Shown here piece by piece: positions 9,145-16,904 of a stretch of DNA of 64,000 bases. The DNA is taken from contig NZ_FNEZ01000001.1 of the NCBI RefSeq assembly GCF_900100375.1, positions 62,001 through 126,000 of the forward strand. The letters are read 5' to 3'. Under the pieces are notes generated by a model, which made no database searches, had not been told where the DNA came from, and saw nothing but the letters and a program-made list of their open reading frames with translations. This DNA comes from Flavobacterium noncentrifugens. Lineage in GTDB: Bacteria > Bacteroidota > Bacteroidia > Flavobacteriales > Flavobacteriaceae. A program made the translations under genes and the position numbers. Within the stretch, counting starts at the first letter, position 1. The number at the start of each line of letters is the position of its first letter.

Positions 9145-9645
9145 TTACTTAAGGCATTTGAAATAATCAAAAGGTTCCTGGCAATCCTGGCATTGAAAAA
9201 ATGCTTTACAGGCTGTTGATCCGAACTGGCTGATCATTTTGGTATTTTGTGAGCCGCATTGCGGGCATTTTACTAATTTTTTATTTCCGAGTAAAGCCTC
9301 AATATCAGCTTCGGGCTCTAATGGCGCGGCGATTCCGTAATCTTCGAGTGCTTTGCGGCCTTTGGGTGTGATCCAATCTGTGGTCCAGGCTGGCGCTAAA
9401 ACGAGGTCAATTTTGGCTTCGATACCTTTTGCTGCGAACGCTTTTTTGATGTCGTCACCGATAACGTCCATTGCGGGACAGCCGCTGTACGTGGGCGTAA
9501 TTGTGATTTCAGCGATGTTGTTTTTGATTTCGGCTGTGCGCACGACACCCATTTCCATGATCGACAGCACCGGAATTTCGGGATCGGAGACCGATTCGAG
9601 GATCGCGGCGAGTTTTGGGTCAATATGTATTTGTTGTACTGTCAT
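9145..9645 (-). CDS. paaD: PaaD: phenylacetyl-CoA epoxidase accessory subunit
   Basis: MIP18/DUF59-family protein of 166 aa needed for maturation of the phenylacetyl-CoA 1,2-epoxidase, probably in metal-cluster assembly. N-terminal DUF59 domain: VSDPEIPVLSIMEMGVVR and TPTYSGCPAMDVI. A C-terminal zinc-ribbon carries cysteine pairs KCPQCGSQ and FQCQDCQ and ends FKCLK. The frame is open to 9684, but the start at 9645 (MTVQQI) is preferred because the upstream extension is made of intergenic repeat. It lies between paaC and paaG. Confidence 0.93.
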   Translation of the reverse strand: MTVQQIHIDPKLAAILESVSDPEIPVLSIMEMGVVRTAEIKNNIAEITITPTYSGCPAMDVIGDDIKKAFAAKGIEAKIDLVLAPAWTTDWITPKGRKALEDYGIAAPLEPEADIEALLGNKKLVKCPQCGSQNTKMISQFGSTACKAFFQCQDCQEPFDYFKCLK

Positions 9646-9702
9646 TTTTTGGATGCCGATTTGCGCGGATCTACGCAGATTCATTATTATTTATTCCTGG
9701 CA

Positions 9703-9783
9703 CTAGCCCCGATTGAAGCAGGTATCCTTTTATGCAATGGAATGGAATAAAAGATACTGTGAAAAGCGGGAAATAGCTCCTAA
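9703..9783 (+). repeat. Dispersed structured intergenic element, copy B
   Basis: Starts ctagccccgattgaagcagg and ends gcgggaaatagctcctaa. GTATCcTTTTAT pairs with ATAAAAGATAC as a long inner stem, and CCCG pairs with CGGG outside. In copies A and C the outer pair is CCTG/CAGG, so one base pair has changed on both sides. It lies between paaC and paaD, antisense to the operon, ending 3 bp before the paaC stop. Confidence 0.72.
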
Positions 9784-9785
9784 TG

Positions 9786-10538
9786 CTACCAGTTCATATT
9801 TGGAAACGTACGTTGCATATACTGCAAATCGGCTAATATATAACCCATGTGCTCGCTGTGAATGCCTTGTTTTCCTCCTTTTTGAAAATATTTGAGATCC
9901 GGAACTTGCAATGTTGATTCGGTTAAAATATCTGAAATTATTGAATAGTATGTGTCTTTTAATTGGGTGACATCGACACCGATTTGTTCTGAAACCATCG
10001 CTTTATCGGCATCGGTTTGGTAGAACAATTCGTCGGTAAACGTCCATAGATCGTTAATCGCGTTTTGCATTTTTGTGTGGCTTTCTTCGGTTCCGTCGCC
10101 GAGACGTTTGATCCAATCTAATGAAAAACGCTTGTGGTATGACACTTCCTTGATGCTTTTTTTTGCAATTGCCTGAAGCGTTTCGTCGCTGCTGTTTTGC
10201 AATTGCTCGAGCATCAATAAATGATAGACATCGAATAAAAATTGGCGTCCGATGGAATACGCAAAATCGGTATTCGGTTGTTCGACGATCAACACATTTT
10301 TGTATTCGCGTTCGCTTCGCAGAAATGCAATTGTGTCTTCGGTCGCTTCATTTCCTGTAAGTTTTGCGGCATATTGGTAATAACTGCGCGTTTGCCCGAG
10401 CAAATCCAAAGCGATATTTGTCATCGCGATATCGGTTTCGAGATTTGGGCCGTGGCCGCACAATTCGCCGAGGCGCTGTCCTAAAATCAGGGCGTTGTCG
10501 GCAATTCCGTAAATATATTGAACTAAATTATTTTGCAT
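9786..10538 (-). CDS. paaC: PaaC: phenylacetyl-CoA epoxidase structural subunit
   Basis: Ferritin-like subunit of 250 aa that pairs with PaaA in the multicomponent epoxidase; in known complexes PaaC is structural and has lost a working di-iron site. Recognised by LVQYIYGIADNALILGQRL at the start, LDLLGQTRSYYQYAA, and KEVSYHKRFSLDWIKRLGDG. The C-terminus SEHMGYILADLQYMQRTFP is also typical. It is flanked by paaB and paaD. Confidence 0.94.
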   Translation of the reverse strand: MQNNLVQYIYGIADNALILGQRLGELCGHGPNLETDIAMTNIALDLLGQTRSYYQYAAKLTGNEATEDTIAFLRSEREYKNVLIVEQPNTDFAYSIGRQFLFDVYHLLMLEQLQNSSDETLQAIAKKSIKEVSYHKRFSLDWIKRLGDGTEESHTKMQNAINDLWTFTDELFYQTDADKAMVSEQIGVDVTQLKDTYYSIISDILTESTLQVPDLKYFQKGGKQGIHSEHMGYILADLQYMQRTFPNMNW

Positions 10539-10550
10539 TTGAATATTTTT

Positions 10551-10617
10551 GAACCATTAAGACATTAAGAAAATTAAGTTTTGGTTGCACTTAATGCCAC
10601 TTCATTTCTTGATGGTA
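10551..10617. repeat. AACCATTAAG-type hairpin repeat
   Basis: Between paaB and paaC: gaaccattaagacattaaga and its imperfect inverse cttcatttcttgatggt with a central aagtttt loop. Member of the dispersed family; well-formed inverted arms of about 25 bp. Confidence 0.6.
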
Positions 10618-10626
10618 AAATTTAAA

Positions 10627-10908
10627 TTACATGTGTTTTAATTCTTCCGGCAATTCGTAAAAAGTCGGATGGCGGTAGGCTTTGTCTTTTGCGGGATCGA
10701 ATAATTCGGCGCTGTCATCAGGATTTGAAGCTGTGATTTCCTTTGACGGAACGACCCAAATGCTGACGCCTTCCATTCTTCTGGTGTAAACATCGCGGGC
10801 ATTTTCGAGCGCCATTGTTGCATCGCTGGCGTGCAAACTTCCGCAATGGCGGTGTTCGAGTCCGTTTTTACTTCTTACAAATACTTCCCAAAGTGGCCAA
10901 TTCTTCAT
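10627..10908 (-). CDS. paaB: PaaB: phenylacetyl-CoA epoxidase small subunit
   Basis: Small subunit of about 93 aa from the preferred start (MKNWPLWEVF) at 10908; the frame is open to 10947 but that extension falls in an AGTC-repeat. PaaB bridges PaaAC dimers in known epoxidases. Family features: WPLWEVFVRSKNGLEHRHCG, ALENARDVYTRRMEG, IWVVPSKEI and the C-terminal YRHPTFYELPEELKHM. It lies between paaA and paaC. Confidence 0.94.
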   Translation of the reverse strand: MKNWPLWEVFVRSKNGLEHRHCGSLHASDATMALENARDVYTRRMEGVSIWVVPSKEITASNPDDSAELFDPAKDKAYRHPTFYELPEELKHM

Positions 10909-10981
10909 AGTCTTAAAGTTGGAGAGTCTAAAGTCTAAAGTCCGCAAATCTTTCGCCTTTGGACTTTCTGACTTTCGACTG
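10909..10981. repeat. AGTC/GACT-rich inverted repeat
   Basis: Between paaA and paaB: gagtctaaagtctaaagtcc on the left, and ggactttctgactttcgact on the right as its inverse. Another repeat type filling a paa spacer. It overlaps the upstream extension of the paaB frame, which favours the internal paaB start. Confidence 0.55.
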
Positions 10982-11932
10982 TTATGCTGTTTCTAATTTT
11001 AATTCTTGTTTTTCTGCGTAGGCCATTGCGGCATCTCGAACCCATTCGCCTTTGCTCCAGGCATTTTTTCGCGCATCCATTCGGGCTTTGTTACATGGGC
11101 CGTGGCCTTTTACGACTTGCCAGAATTCGTCCCAATCTAATGCGCCGAAATCGTAGCGTTTGGTTTCTTCGTTCCATTTTAAATTCGGATCAGGAATGGT
11201 CAAGCCGATTAATTCTGCTTGCGGAACCGTTTGGTCGATAAACTGCTGGCGCAATTCGTCATTAGTTTTGCGTTTGAGTTTCCATTTCATCGATTGTTCG
11301 GTGTGCACCGATTCGGCGTCTGTTGGCCCAAGCATCATTAAAGATGGCCACCACCAGCGGTTTAAGGCATCCTGGGCCATGTCTTTTTGTTCTTGTGTTC
11401 CGCTTGCCAATGTCATCATGATTTCAAACCCTTGTCTTTGGTGGAAACTTTCTTCTTTGCACACGCGCACCATCGCACGCGCATACGGACCGAACGAAGT
11501 CGCCGTGAGCGGAACCTGATTAATTATCGCTGCTCCGTCAACAAGCCAGCCAATCGCGCCCATATCGGCCCAGGTTACGGTTGGATAATTGAAAATGCTC
11601 GAGTATTTGGCTTCGCCCGAATGCAGTTGTTCGTATAATTCTTCGCGGGTTACGCCCAAAGTTTCGCAGGCGCTGTATAAATACAAACCATGTCCGGCTT
11701 CGTCCTGGACTTTTGCCAGAAGCGCCACTTTTCTTCTGAGTGAAGGTGCGCGCGTGATCCAGTTTCCTTCTGGCAGCATGCCGACAATTTCAGAATGTGC
11801 GTGTTGGGAAATCTGGCGGATGTGCGTTTTGCGGTATTTCTCCGGCATCCAGTCTTTGGGTTCGATCTTTTCGTCATTGGCGATCTTTTGGTCGAAAATC
11901 GCTTCCAGTTCTTTCATTTCGATTTCACTCAT
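10982..11932 (-). CDS. paaA: PaaA: phenylacetyl-CoA epoxidase catalytic subunit
   Basis: Catalytic di-iron oxygenase subunit of 316 aa that epoxidises phenylacetyl-CoA with O2 and electrons from PaaE. The ligand motifs of the bacterial multicomponent ferritin fold are visible: [17 protein letters not shown] with E and H ligands, and [17 protein letters not shown] with a second E..H pair. [17 protein letters not shown] and the C-terminal region [17 protein letters not shown] are typical PaaA. Length agrees with the family (about 310). Confidence 0.96.
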   Translation of the reverse strand: MSEIEMKELEAIFDQKIANDEKIEPKDWMPEKYRKTHIRQISQHAHSEIVGMLPEGNWITRAPSLRRKVALLAKVQDEAGHGLYLYSACETLGVTREELYEQLHSGEAKYSSIFNYPTVTWADMGAIGWLVDGAAIINQVPLTATSFGPYARAMVRVCKEESFHQRQGFEIMMTLASGTQEQKDMAQDALNRWWWPSLMMLGPTDAESVHTEQSMKWKLKRKTNDELRQQFIDQTVPQAELIGLTIPDPNLKWNEETKRYDFGALDWDEFWQVVKGHGPCNKARMDARKNAWSKGEWVRDAAMAYAEKQELKLETA

Positions 11933-11960
11933 AACTTTAAAATTTAGTTATTGTTTTTTG

Positions 11961-12026
11961 AACCATCAAGGAATTAAGAAAAATTAAGTTGCGTTACGCT
12001 TAATGAAACTTAATTTCTTAATGGTT
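11961..12026. repeat. AACCATTAAG-type hairpin repeat
   Basis: Best-formed member of the family: aaccatcaaggaattaagaa with inverted partner ttaatttcttaatggtt and a short gcgttacgc loop, between paaE and paaA. Confidence 0.65.
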
Positions 12027-12089
12027 TATTTTTTGACACCAATTTTTCGCAAACAGCGATATTATTAATCGTTAATTATCAATTAAAAT

Positions 12090-13163
12090 TTACGCTCCAA
12101 AATCGACCACCACTTTTTCAGAAGTCGGTACTGCCTGACAGCTTAATATGTAATTTTTCGCCACTTCGTTTTCGTCGAGCGCATAATTGACTTTCATTTC
12201 GACTGTTCCTTCGATGACTTTGCAACGGCATGTGCTGCAAACGCCGCCTTTGCAGGCAAACGGCAAATCGGCTCCGGCTGCAAGTGCGCCATCGAGAATG
12301 TTGTCGTAATCGTCGTCCATGATGAAATGAAATTCTTTTCCGCCATCGATAATCGTGACATCGGTGCCTTCAACTTTCTTTTCGAGGATTTTACTGACGC
12401 GCTGTTTGTCGGCTTCAGAATTTCCGGTGTTGAACAATTCAAAATGGATCTTGTCTTTTGACAATCCGGCTGCGGCCAATTCGTCGCGGATCAGGAAAAT
12501 CATTTCCTCCGGCCCGCAAATGAAACAGTCGTCAACCGACGGAATGTCTATGATTTTTTCGGTTAAAACCTGTAATTTTTCTTTCGTAAAACGGCCGTTC
12601 AGCAGTTCAATGTTGCGGTGCTCTTTCGTCAGGAAATGAAAAATCTCGAGACGACCGAAATATTTATTTTTGAGCTGTTCGATTTCTTCTTTAAAGATAA
12701 TTGATTTGACGCTGCGGTTCAGGTAAAAAAGCTGGAATTTGCTTTTTGGCTCGAGTGCCAGATGTGTTTTGATGATCGATAAAATTGGCGTAATGCCGCT
12801 TCCGGCTGCAAAAACAATATAATTTTTAGCATTTTCGGGTTCGATTTTAGAAGTAAAAACTCCAATTGGCGGCATCAGTTCAACCACATCCCCTTTTTTC
12901 AGCGTTTCATTGGCAAAAGCCGAATATTGCCCGCCATTAATTTTTTTAATTGCCACCTGCCATTTGTCTTCAACCGGACTTGAGCATAAGGAATAAGAAC
13001 GGCGCACTTCTTTTCCGTCAATTAACGCGCGCAACGTAAGGTGCTGGCCGTGCAAATATTTGAATTCGGCTTTCATTGCTGCCGGAATATCAAACGAAAC
13101 CACCGAACAGTCTTTGGTTTCTTTGTACACGTCAAGCACTTTTATGGGATGAAATTTTGCCAT
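12090..13163 (-). CDS. paaE: PaaE: phenylacetyl-CoA epoxidase reductase
   Basis: Electron-transfer subunit of 357 aa passing electrons from NAD(P)H through FAD and a [2Fe-2S] cluster to PaaA. FAD-binding domain with RRSYSLCSSP (about 50-60), NAD-binding domain with FAAGSGITPILSI, and a C-terminal plant-type ferredoxin domain with cysteines in FACKGGVCSTCRCKV and a fourth in ILSCQAVP. It is the first gene of the paa train, although most known paa operons begin with paaA. A predicted promoter and TetR-type operator lie upstream (13192-13224), giving a leader of roughly 45 nt. Confidence 0.95.
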   Translation of the reverse strand: MAKFHPIKVLDVYKETKDCSVVSFDIPAAMKAEFKYLHGQHLTLRALIDGKEVRRSYSLCSSPVEDKWQVAIKKINGGQYSAFANETLKKGDVVELMPPIGVFTSKIEPENAKNYIVFAAGSGITPILSIIKTHLALEPKSKFQLFYLNRSVKSIIFKEEIEQLKNKYFGRLEIFHFLTKEHRNIELLNGRFTKEKLQVLTEKIIDIPSVDDCFICGPEEMIFLIRDELAAAGLSKDKIHFELFNTGNSEADKQRVSKILEKKVEGTDVTIIDGGKEFHFIMDDDYDNILDGALAAGADLPFACKGGVCSTCRCKVIEGTVEMKVNYALDENEVAKNYILSCQAVPTSEKVVVDFGA

Positions 13164-13191
13164 TTCTAATTTTGAAATCGATTAAAAATTC

Positions 13192-13209
13192 AACTAACAA
13201 TCGTTAGTT
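13192..13209. promoter_or_regulatory. Probable TetR/PaaR operator before paaE
   Basis: AACTAACAATCGTTAGTT is a near-perfect palindrome (16 of 18 positions symmetric). It differs by one base from the PaaR site CNAACGNNCGTTNG that I recall for the Thermus regulator. It lies directly downstream of the predicted -7 box, so a bound repressor would cover the transcription start. A TetR-family gene lies immediately upstream. Confidence 0.7.
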
Positions 13210-13216
13210 TACTATG

Positions 13217-13224
13217 CAAATTTA
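13217..13224 (-). promoter_or_regulatory. -7 promoter element of the paa operon
   Basis: TAAATTTG on the minus strand fits the Bacteroidota -7 consensus TAnnTTTG. No clean TTG -33 box is seen 17-23 bp upstream, so the core is weak or activator-dependent. Transcription would start near 13210, about 45 nt before the paaE ATG. Confidence 0.55.
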
Positions 13225-13326
13225 AGTAATATTTCTTTACGCTTTACGATAACGTTTGAAAAGTTACAATCAGCCTGTAAATTAACCGATTGCATCAAAA
13301 TTTCACAAGACAATTCGGATTAAAAA

Positions 13327-13896
13327 CTAGACAATTCCTTCGAGTAAAACCTTACTGAGATTTGATTTTAAGGTAGCGGCAGAAAATTCTTTCTTTTTTC
13401 CGTACCATAAATATAAGGTTCGGATTGTCGAAAGAATTGAAAAAATAATGACTTCCGAATTTAAGTTTTTGATTTCACCATCGACAATTCCTTTTTTAAC
13501 GATACGCCGGAAAATGTCTTCATATTCTTCACGCATCTGTAAAAAATAAGATAATTCTGCTTTCGGCAAATGCATCCAGTCGTTGTTCAGCGAAGCCAAA
13601 GCATCGGGATTTTTAACCGTAATATCGATGTGCAACTGAATGACATTTTCAATTTTTTGAATCGAAGTTGCTTCTGAAATTTCGATCGTACGAATCGTAA
13701 AAGTATATTCTTCAGCGATTCCGACCACGATCAAACCCAAAATTTCCTGTTTCGATTTGATGTGATTATACAAACTCGCCGCTTTGATTTCAAGTGCCTG
13801 CGCAATGTCGCGCATCGTTACGGCGCTGTAGCCTTTTTCCTTGAAAAGCTTGGCTGAAATGGATACAATATCGGTTTTCCTGTCAGTAATCTTCAT
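13327..13896 (-). CDS. TetR-family regulator, probable PaaR-like repressor
   Basis: One-domain TetR repressor of 189 aa from the preferred ATG at 13896 (MKITDRK). The N-terminal helix-turn-helix is complete: IVSISAKLFKEKGYSAVTMR, DIAQALEIKAASLYNHIKSK. The C-terminal ligand domain is all-helical and not assignable by eye. It lies directly upstream of paaE on the same strand with a palindromic operator between them, so it most likely represses the paa genes, with phenylacetyl-CoA as the probable inducer as for known PaaR proteins. The frame extends to 13971, but a perfect TATATTTG box at 13900-13907 sits inside that extension. Confidence 0.85.
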   Translation of the reverse strand: MKITDRKTDIVSISAKLFKEKGYSAVTMRDIAQALEIKAASLYNHIKSKQEILGLIVVGIAEEYTFTIRTIEISEATSIQKIENVIQLHIDITVKNPDALASLNNDWMHLPKAELSYFLQMREEYEDIFRRIVKKGIVDGEIKNLNSEVIIFSILSTIRTLYLWYGKKKEFSAATLKSNLSKVLLEGIV

Positions 13897-13899
13897 GCT

Positions 13900-13907
13900 C
13901 AAATATA
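13900..13907 (-). promoter_or_regulatory. -7 promoter element of the TetR gene, nearly at the start codon
   Basis: TATATTTG on the minus strand matches TAnnTTTG exactly. Only three bases (AGC) separate it from the ATG at 13896, so transcription would begin at or within a few bases of the start codon, giving a leaderless or near-leaderless message. Confidence 0.5.
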
Positions 13908-13930
13908 GGCATATTATTTTTCGGAAATAA

Positions 13931-13958
13931 AAAAACCGCCCGAAGGCGGTTAAAAAAA
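13931..13958 (-). terminator. Rho-independent terminator of the T9SS adhesin gene
   Basis: AACCGCC-cgaa-GGCGGTT stem flanked by A and T runs (13931-13958), about 20 bp after the stop of the gene ending at 13977. Confidence 0.85.
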
Positions 13959-13976
13959 CTACTAAAAACAATCAAA

Positions 13977-16835
13977 TTATTTTTTGATGACTTTGTATGT
14001 TTTTATGGCATTGTCAATTGAAATCCTGACCAGATATGTTCCAGCGGAATAACGCGACATATCAATCTTAGAATCTGTGGCATGCACTGTTTTTGAATAC
14101 ACCATTTGCCCAAGCATATTCACAACCTCAATATTTTCAATCGGCTGTGTATAAGAAATATTCAGGATGTCGCTTACCGGATTCGGATAGACTTTCAATG
14201 CGTCTTTATCAAATCCTTTTACATCAAGACAATTTCCTGAAGTCATGGTGACAGCGAGTCGTGACTGGCTCTCACAATCAACAGTCTGCGAAGCGTAATA
14301 AGTTGTTCCGCTAACAATTGGCGTATTATTTGGCACCACATTTCCGTTTACCGGCGCATCATACCAAACGACATTTTCGCCATTTACAACAATCAACCCA
14401 ACCGTTTCCTGGCCGCAGAAAGTCTGGTTTTGTGTTCCCGTTGGCGCAGCAACTGCATTGATAGTGGCTGCTACTGCAATTCTTGGCGAAACACAGCTTC
14501 CGTTTGCCGCTTCTACATAATAAATGGTAGTTGCCGTTATGTTTGGAGAAAACGAATTTCCGGTGGCCAATGCCGTTCCTCCTGTAGCCGAATTGTACCA
14601 GCTGATGGTTCCCGAATTTGACGAAGCGCTCAGGTTAATCGCGCCCGGATTGCATCGTGCTCCCGCTGTTGTCGCAACAATTATCGGAGAAACATTTACT
14701 GTTGCCAAAACTGCAATCCTTCCGGATGAACAGCTTGCATTTACCGCTTCCACATAAAATATAGTTGTTGCCGTAATGCTTGGCGCGAATGAACTTCCGG
14801 TGGTCAGAATTGCGCCTCCAGTTGCCACATTATACCAATTTACCGTTCCGGAACTCGCGACTGCAGAAAGGTTTACAATTCCCGAATCGCATCTCGAGCC
14901 TGGCGTTGTCGCCGTGATTTCCGGTTGTGCATTTACCGTTGCAATGACTGCCGTTCTTGCTGAATTGCAGCTTGCATTTGAAGCTCCTACATAATACGTT
15001 GTCGTTGCAGAAACATTTGGCGAAAAGCTGGTTCCGGTTGCCAATAAAGTGCCGCCGGTTGCAGATGAATACCAGTTTAAAGTTCCGGCGCTTGCTGTTG
15101 CCTGTAAGGTCACGATTCCATTTCCGCAGCGGTTGCCCGGCATCGTTGATGTGACTGTTGGCGTGGCATTTACGGTCGCAATGACTGCTGTCCTTGCAGA
15201 TAGACAGCTTCCGTTCACTGCCTCAACATAGTAAGTCGTAGTTGCTGAAACCGATGGCGTCGCAAAACTGTTTCCGCTGGCTAAAACCAATCCGCCAGAT
15301 GCCACATTATACCATCTTAAAGTTCCTGCTGTTGCGGTCGCGGCCAATGTGACGCTGCCCGAATCGCATCGTGCTGCCGGAGTCGTCGAATTGACTGCCG
15401 GAGTCACATTTGCCGTAGCGATCACAGCCGTTCTTGCCGATGCACAACTTCCAGTCGTTGCTTCCACATAATAAGTAGTCGTTGCTGAAATTGACGGTGT
15501 TGTAAATGAATTTCCGGTTGCTAAAACCGATCCGCCTGCGGGCACATTGTACCAATTTAGCGTTCCTGTGTTTGCCGTTGCTGAGAGCACAACTGTTCCC
15601 GAATCACATCTTGATCCTGGCGTTGTTGCGGTTACTGTTGGCGTTGCATTTACTGTTGCAATGACTGCCGTTCTTGGAGAAATACACGTTCCGTTTGCCG
15701 CTTGGACATAGAATGTTGTCGTGGCATTGATTATCGGTGTTGCGAATGTCGTTCCGGTTCCCAAAGCCGTTCCTCCTGTTGATGCTGCAAACCAGCTCAA
15801 TGTTCCGGCGCTGGCAGTTGCTGAAAGATTGACCGATCCCGAATCACAACGTGAATTTGGCGTTGTCGCCGCAACCGATGGCGTGGCATTTACAGTTGCA
15901 ATGACTGCAGTTCTCACCGATGCACACGTTCCAACCGCTGCTTCTACATAATAAGTTGTCGTTGCTGCAATTGATGGTGTATTGAAATTAACGCCTGTTC
16001 CCAAAGCGCTTCCGCCTGTTGCAACGTTGTACCATTTTAAAGTTCCGGCGCTGGCTGTCGCCGATAACGCTACGATTCCGGTATCGCATCTGCTGCCCGG
16101 CGTCGTGGTTAAAACGGTCGGAACTGCGGTGACGGCGATAAGATCGCTGATTGTTTTGGTATTGCTTCCGTTGAAATTGGTTGCAACCAACGTGACGCTG
16201 TACACTCCGGCGGAATTGTATTGTACCGTTGGATTTTGCTCCGTTGATGTTGCCGGTGTTCCACCTGGGAAACTCCAGTTCCATACTGATGGCGCACTAG
16301 CCGAAGTATCTGTAAAAGTTACGGTATTTCCAACGCAGATTGTTGTTGTCGAAGCCGTAAAATTCGCAACAGGTGGCGTAATCGGGCAACTCGCAATGAC
16401 ATCCATTGCTGCTCCGCTTCCGGCGCCTCCGAAATAGGCTATAAATGATGGCGGAAATCCGCAGATTGACGGAATCAGATCTGAAACTGCCGCACCATCC
16501 GATTCACCGCCCATATAAGCGAAAAATGATGGCGGAATGCCACAAACCGTACTGCCGAGTTCTGCTACTGCCGCGCCATCGGCCTGACCGCCCATGTAAG
16601 CGATTTGTGAAGGCGGCGTGCTGCAGCTCGTGCTGATCAATTCAGCTACAGTGGCCGTATCGCCTTCGCCGCCAAAATAGGCAAAAAAGGATGGCGGCTG
16701 CTGGCTGCAGGTTGCATTGGAAATCGTACTGAGCGCTGCACCGTCAGACAATCCGCCGTGGTATTGGGCGAAAGCCGACAGTTGTGCGAATAGCAAAACC
16801 ATCCATACAACCGTATATTTTTTAGTTGTTTTCAT
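13977..16835 (-). CDS. T9SS-sorted surface protein with 27-aa repeats, PKD and tandem Ig-like domains
   Basis: Secreted protein of 952 aa from ATG at 16835 (MKTTKKYTVV); the longer frame to 16886 adds no signal. Signal peptide about 1-24 ending AFAQ. Residues 25-150 hold five units of a 27-aa repeat of the form Y.GG..DGAA...L....C..PPS. A PKD-type domain follows (about 155-238, VWNWSFPGGTP). From about 240 to 807 come seven near-identical Ig-like units of about 81 aa, each starting TTPGSRCDSG-like and containing GTL.WY, ATGG and TTTYYVEA. A divergent eighth follows. The C-terminus (about 880-952) is a T9SS type A sorting domain: KVYPNPVSDILNISY, NMLGQMVY, GTYLVRI. Probably an adhesin or matrix protein. 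Confidence 0.92.
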   Translation of the reverse strand: MKTTKKYTVVWMVLLFAQLSAFAQYHGGLSDGAALSTISNATCSQQPPSFFAYFGGEGDTATVAELISTSCSTPPSQIAYMGGQADGAAVAELGSTVCGIPPSFFAYMGGESDGAAVSDLIPSICGFPPSFIAYFGGAGSGAAMDVIASCPITPPVANFTASTTTICVGNTVTFTDTSASAPSVWNWSFPGGTPATSTEQNPTVQYNSAGVYSVTLVATNFNGSNTKTISDLIAVTAVPTVLTTTPGSRCDTGIVALSATASAGTLKWYNVATGGSALGTGVNFNTPSIAATTTYYVEAAVGTCASVRTAVIATVNATPSVAATTPNSRCDSGSVNLSATASAGTLSWFAASTGGTALGTGTTFATPIINATTTFYVQAANGTCISPRTAVIATVNATPTVTATTPGSRCDSGTVVLSATANTGTLNWYNVPAGGSVLATGNSFTTPSISATTTYYVEATTGSCASARTAVIATANVTPAVNSTTPAARCDSGSVTLAATATAGTLRWYNVASGGLVLASGNSFATPSVSATTTYYVEAVNGSCLSARTAVIATVNATPTVTSTMPGNRCGNGIVTLQATASAGTLNWYSSATGGTLLATGTSFSPNVSATTTYYVGASNASCNSARTAVIATVNAQPEITATTPGSRCDSGIVNLSAVASSGTVNWYNVATGGAILTTGSSFAPSITATTIFYVEAVNASCSSGRIAVLATVNVSPIIVATTAGARCNPGAINLSASSNSGTISWYNSATGGTALATGNSFSPNITATTIYYVEAANGSCVSPRIAVAATINAVAAPTGTQNQTFCGQETVGLIVVNGENVVWYDAPVNGNVVPNNTPIVSGTTYYASQTVDCESQSRLAVTMTSGNCLDVKGFDKDALKVYPNPVSDILNISYTQPIENIEVVNMLGQMVYSKTVHATDSKIDMSRYSAGTYLVRISIDNAIKTYKVIKK
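14440..16150. repeat. Seven tandem coding repeats of about 243 bp
   Basis: DNA counterpart of the Ig-like units: the strings gcatttac.gttgcaatgactgc, cccgaatcgcatc and acataataagttgtcgttgc recur every 240-250 bp. This arrangement can expand or contract by recombination and is a site where assemblies may collapse. Confidence 0.85.
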
Positions 16836-16904
16836 CTCATTTGATTTTAAATTATTTATGATTTTCATGACAAAACTTCTTGTCACAACCCATGAATCAA
16901 ATGA

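Noticed and set aside
9713..9895. Plus-strand frame of 60 codons
   Set aside because: It runs through the structured intergenic element and then antisense to paaC.
12060..12086. atcgttaattatcaatt near the paaE end as a second TetR operator
   Set aside because: It belongs to the TTAATT-type simple repeats seen in several spacers and lacks the palindrome.
14440..16150. Regular DNA repeats resembling an array
   Set aside because: They encode the Ig-like domains of a T9SS protein in one continuous frame, with units of about 243 bp and no spacers; not a CRISPR array.
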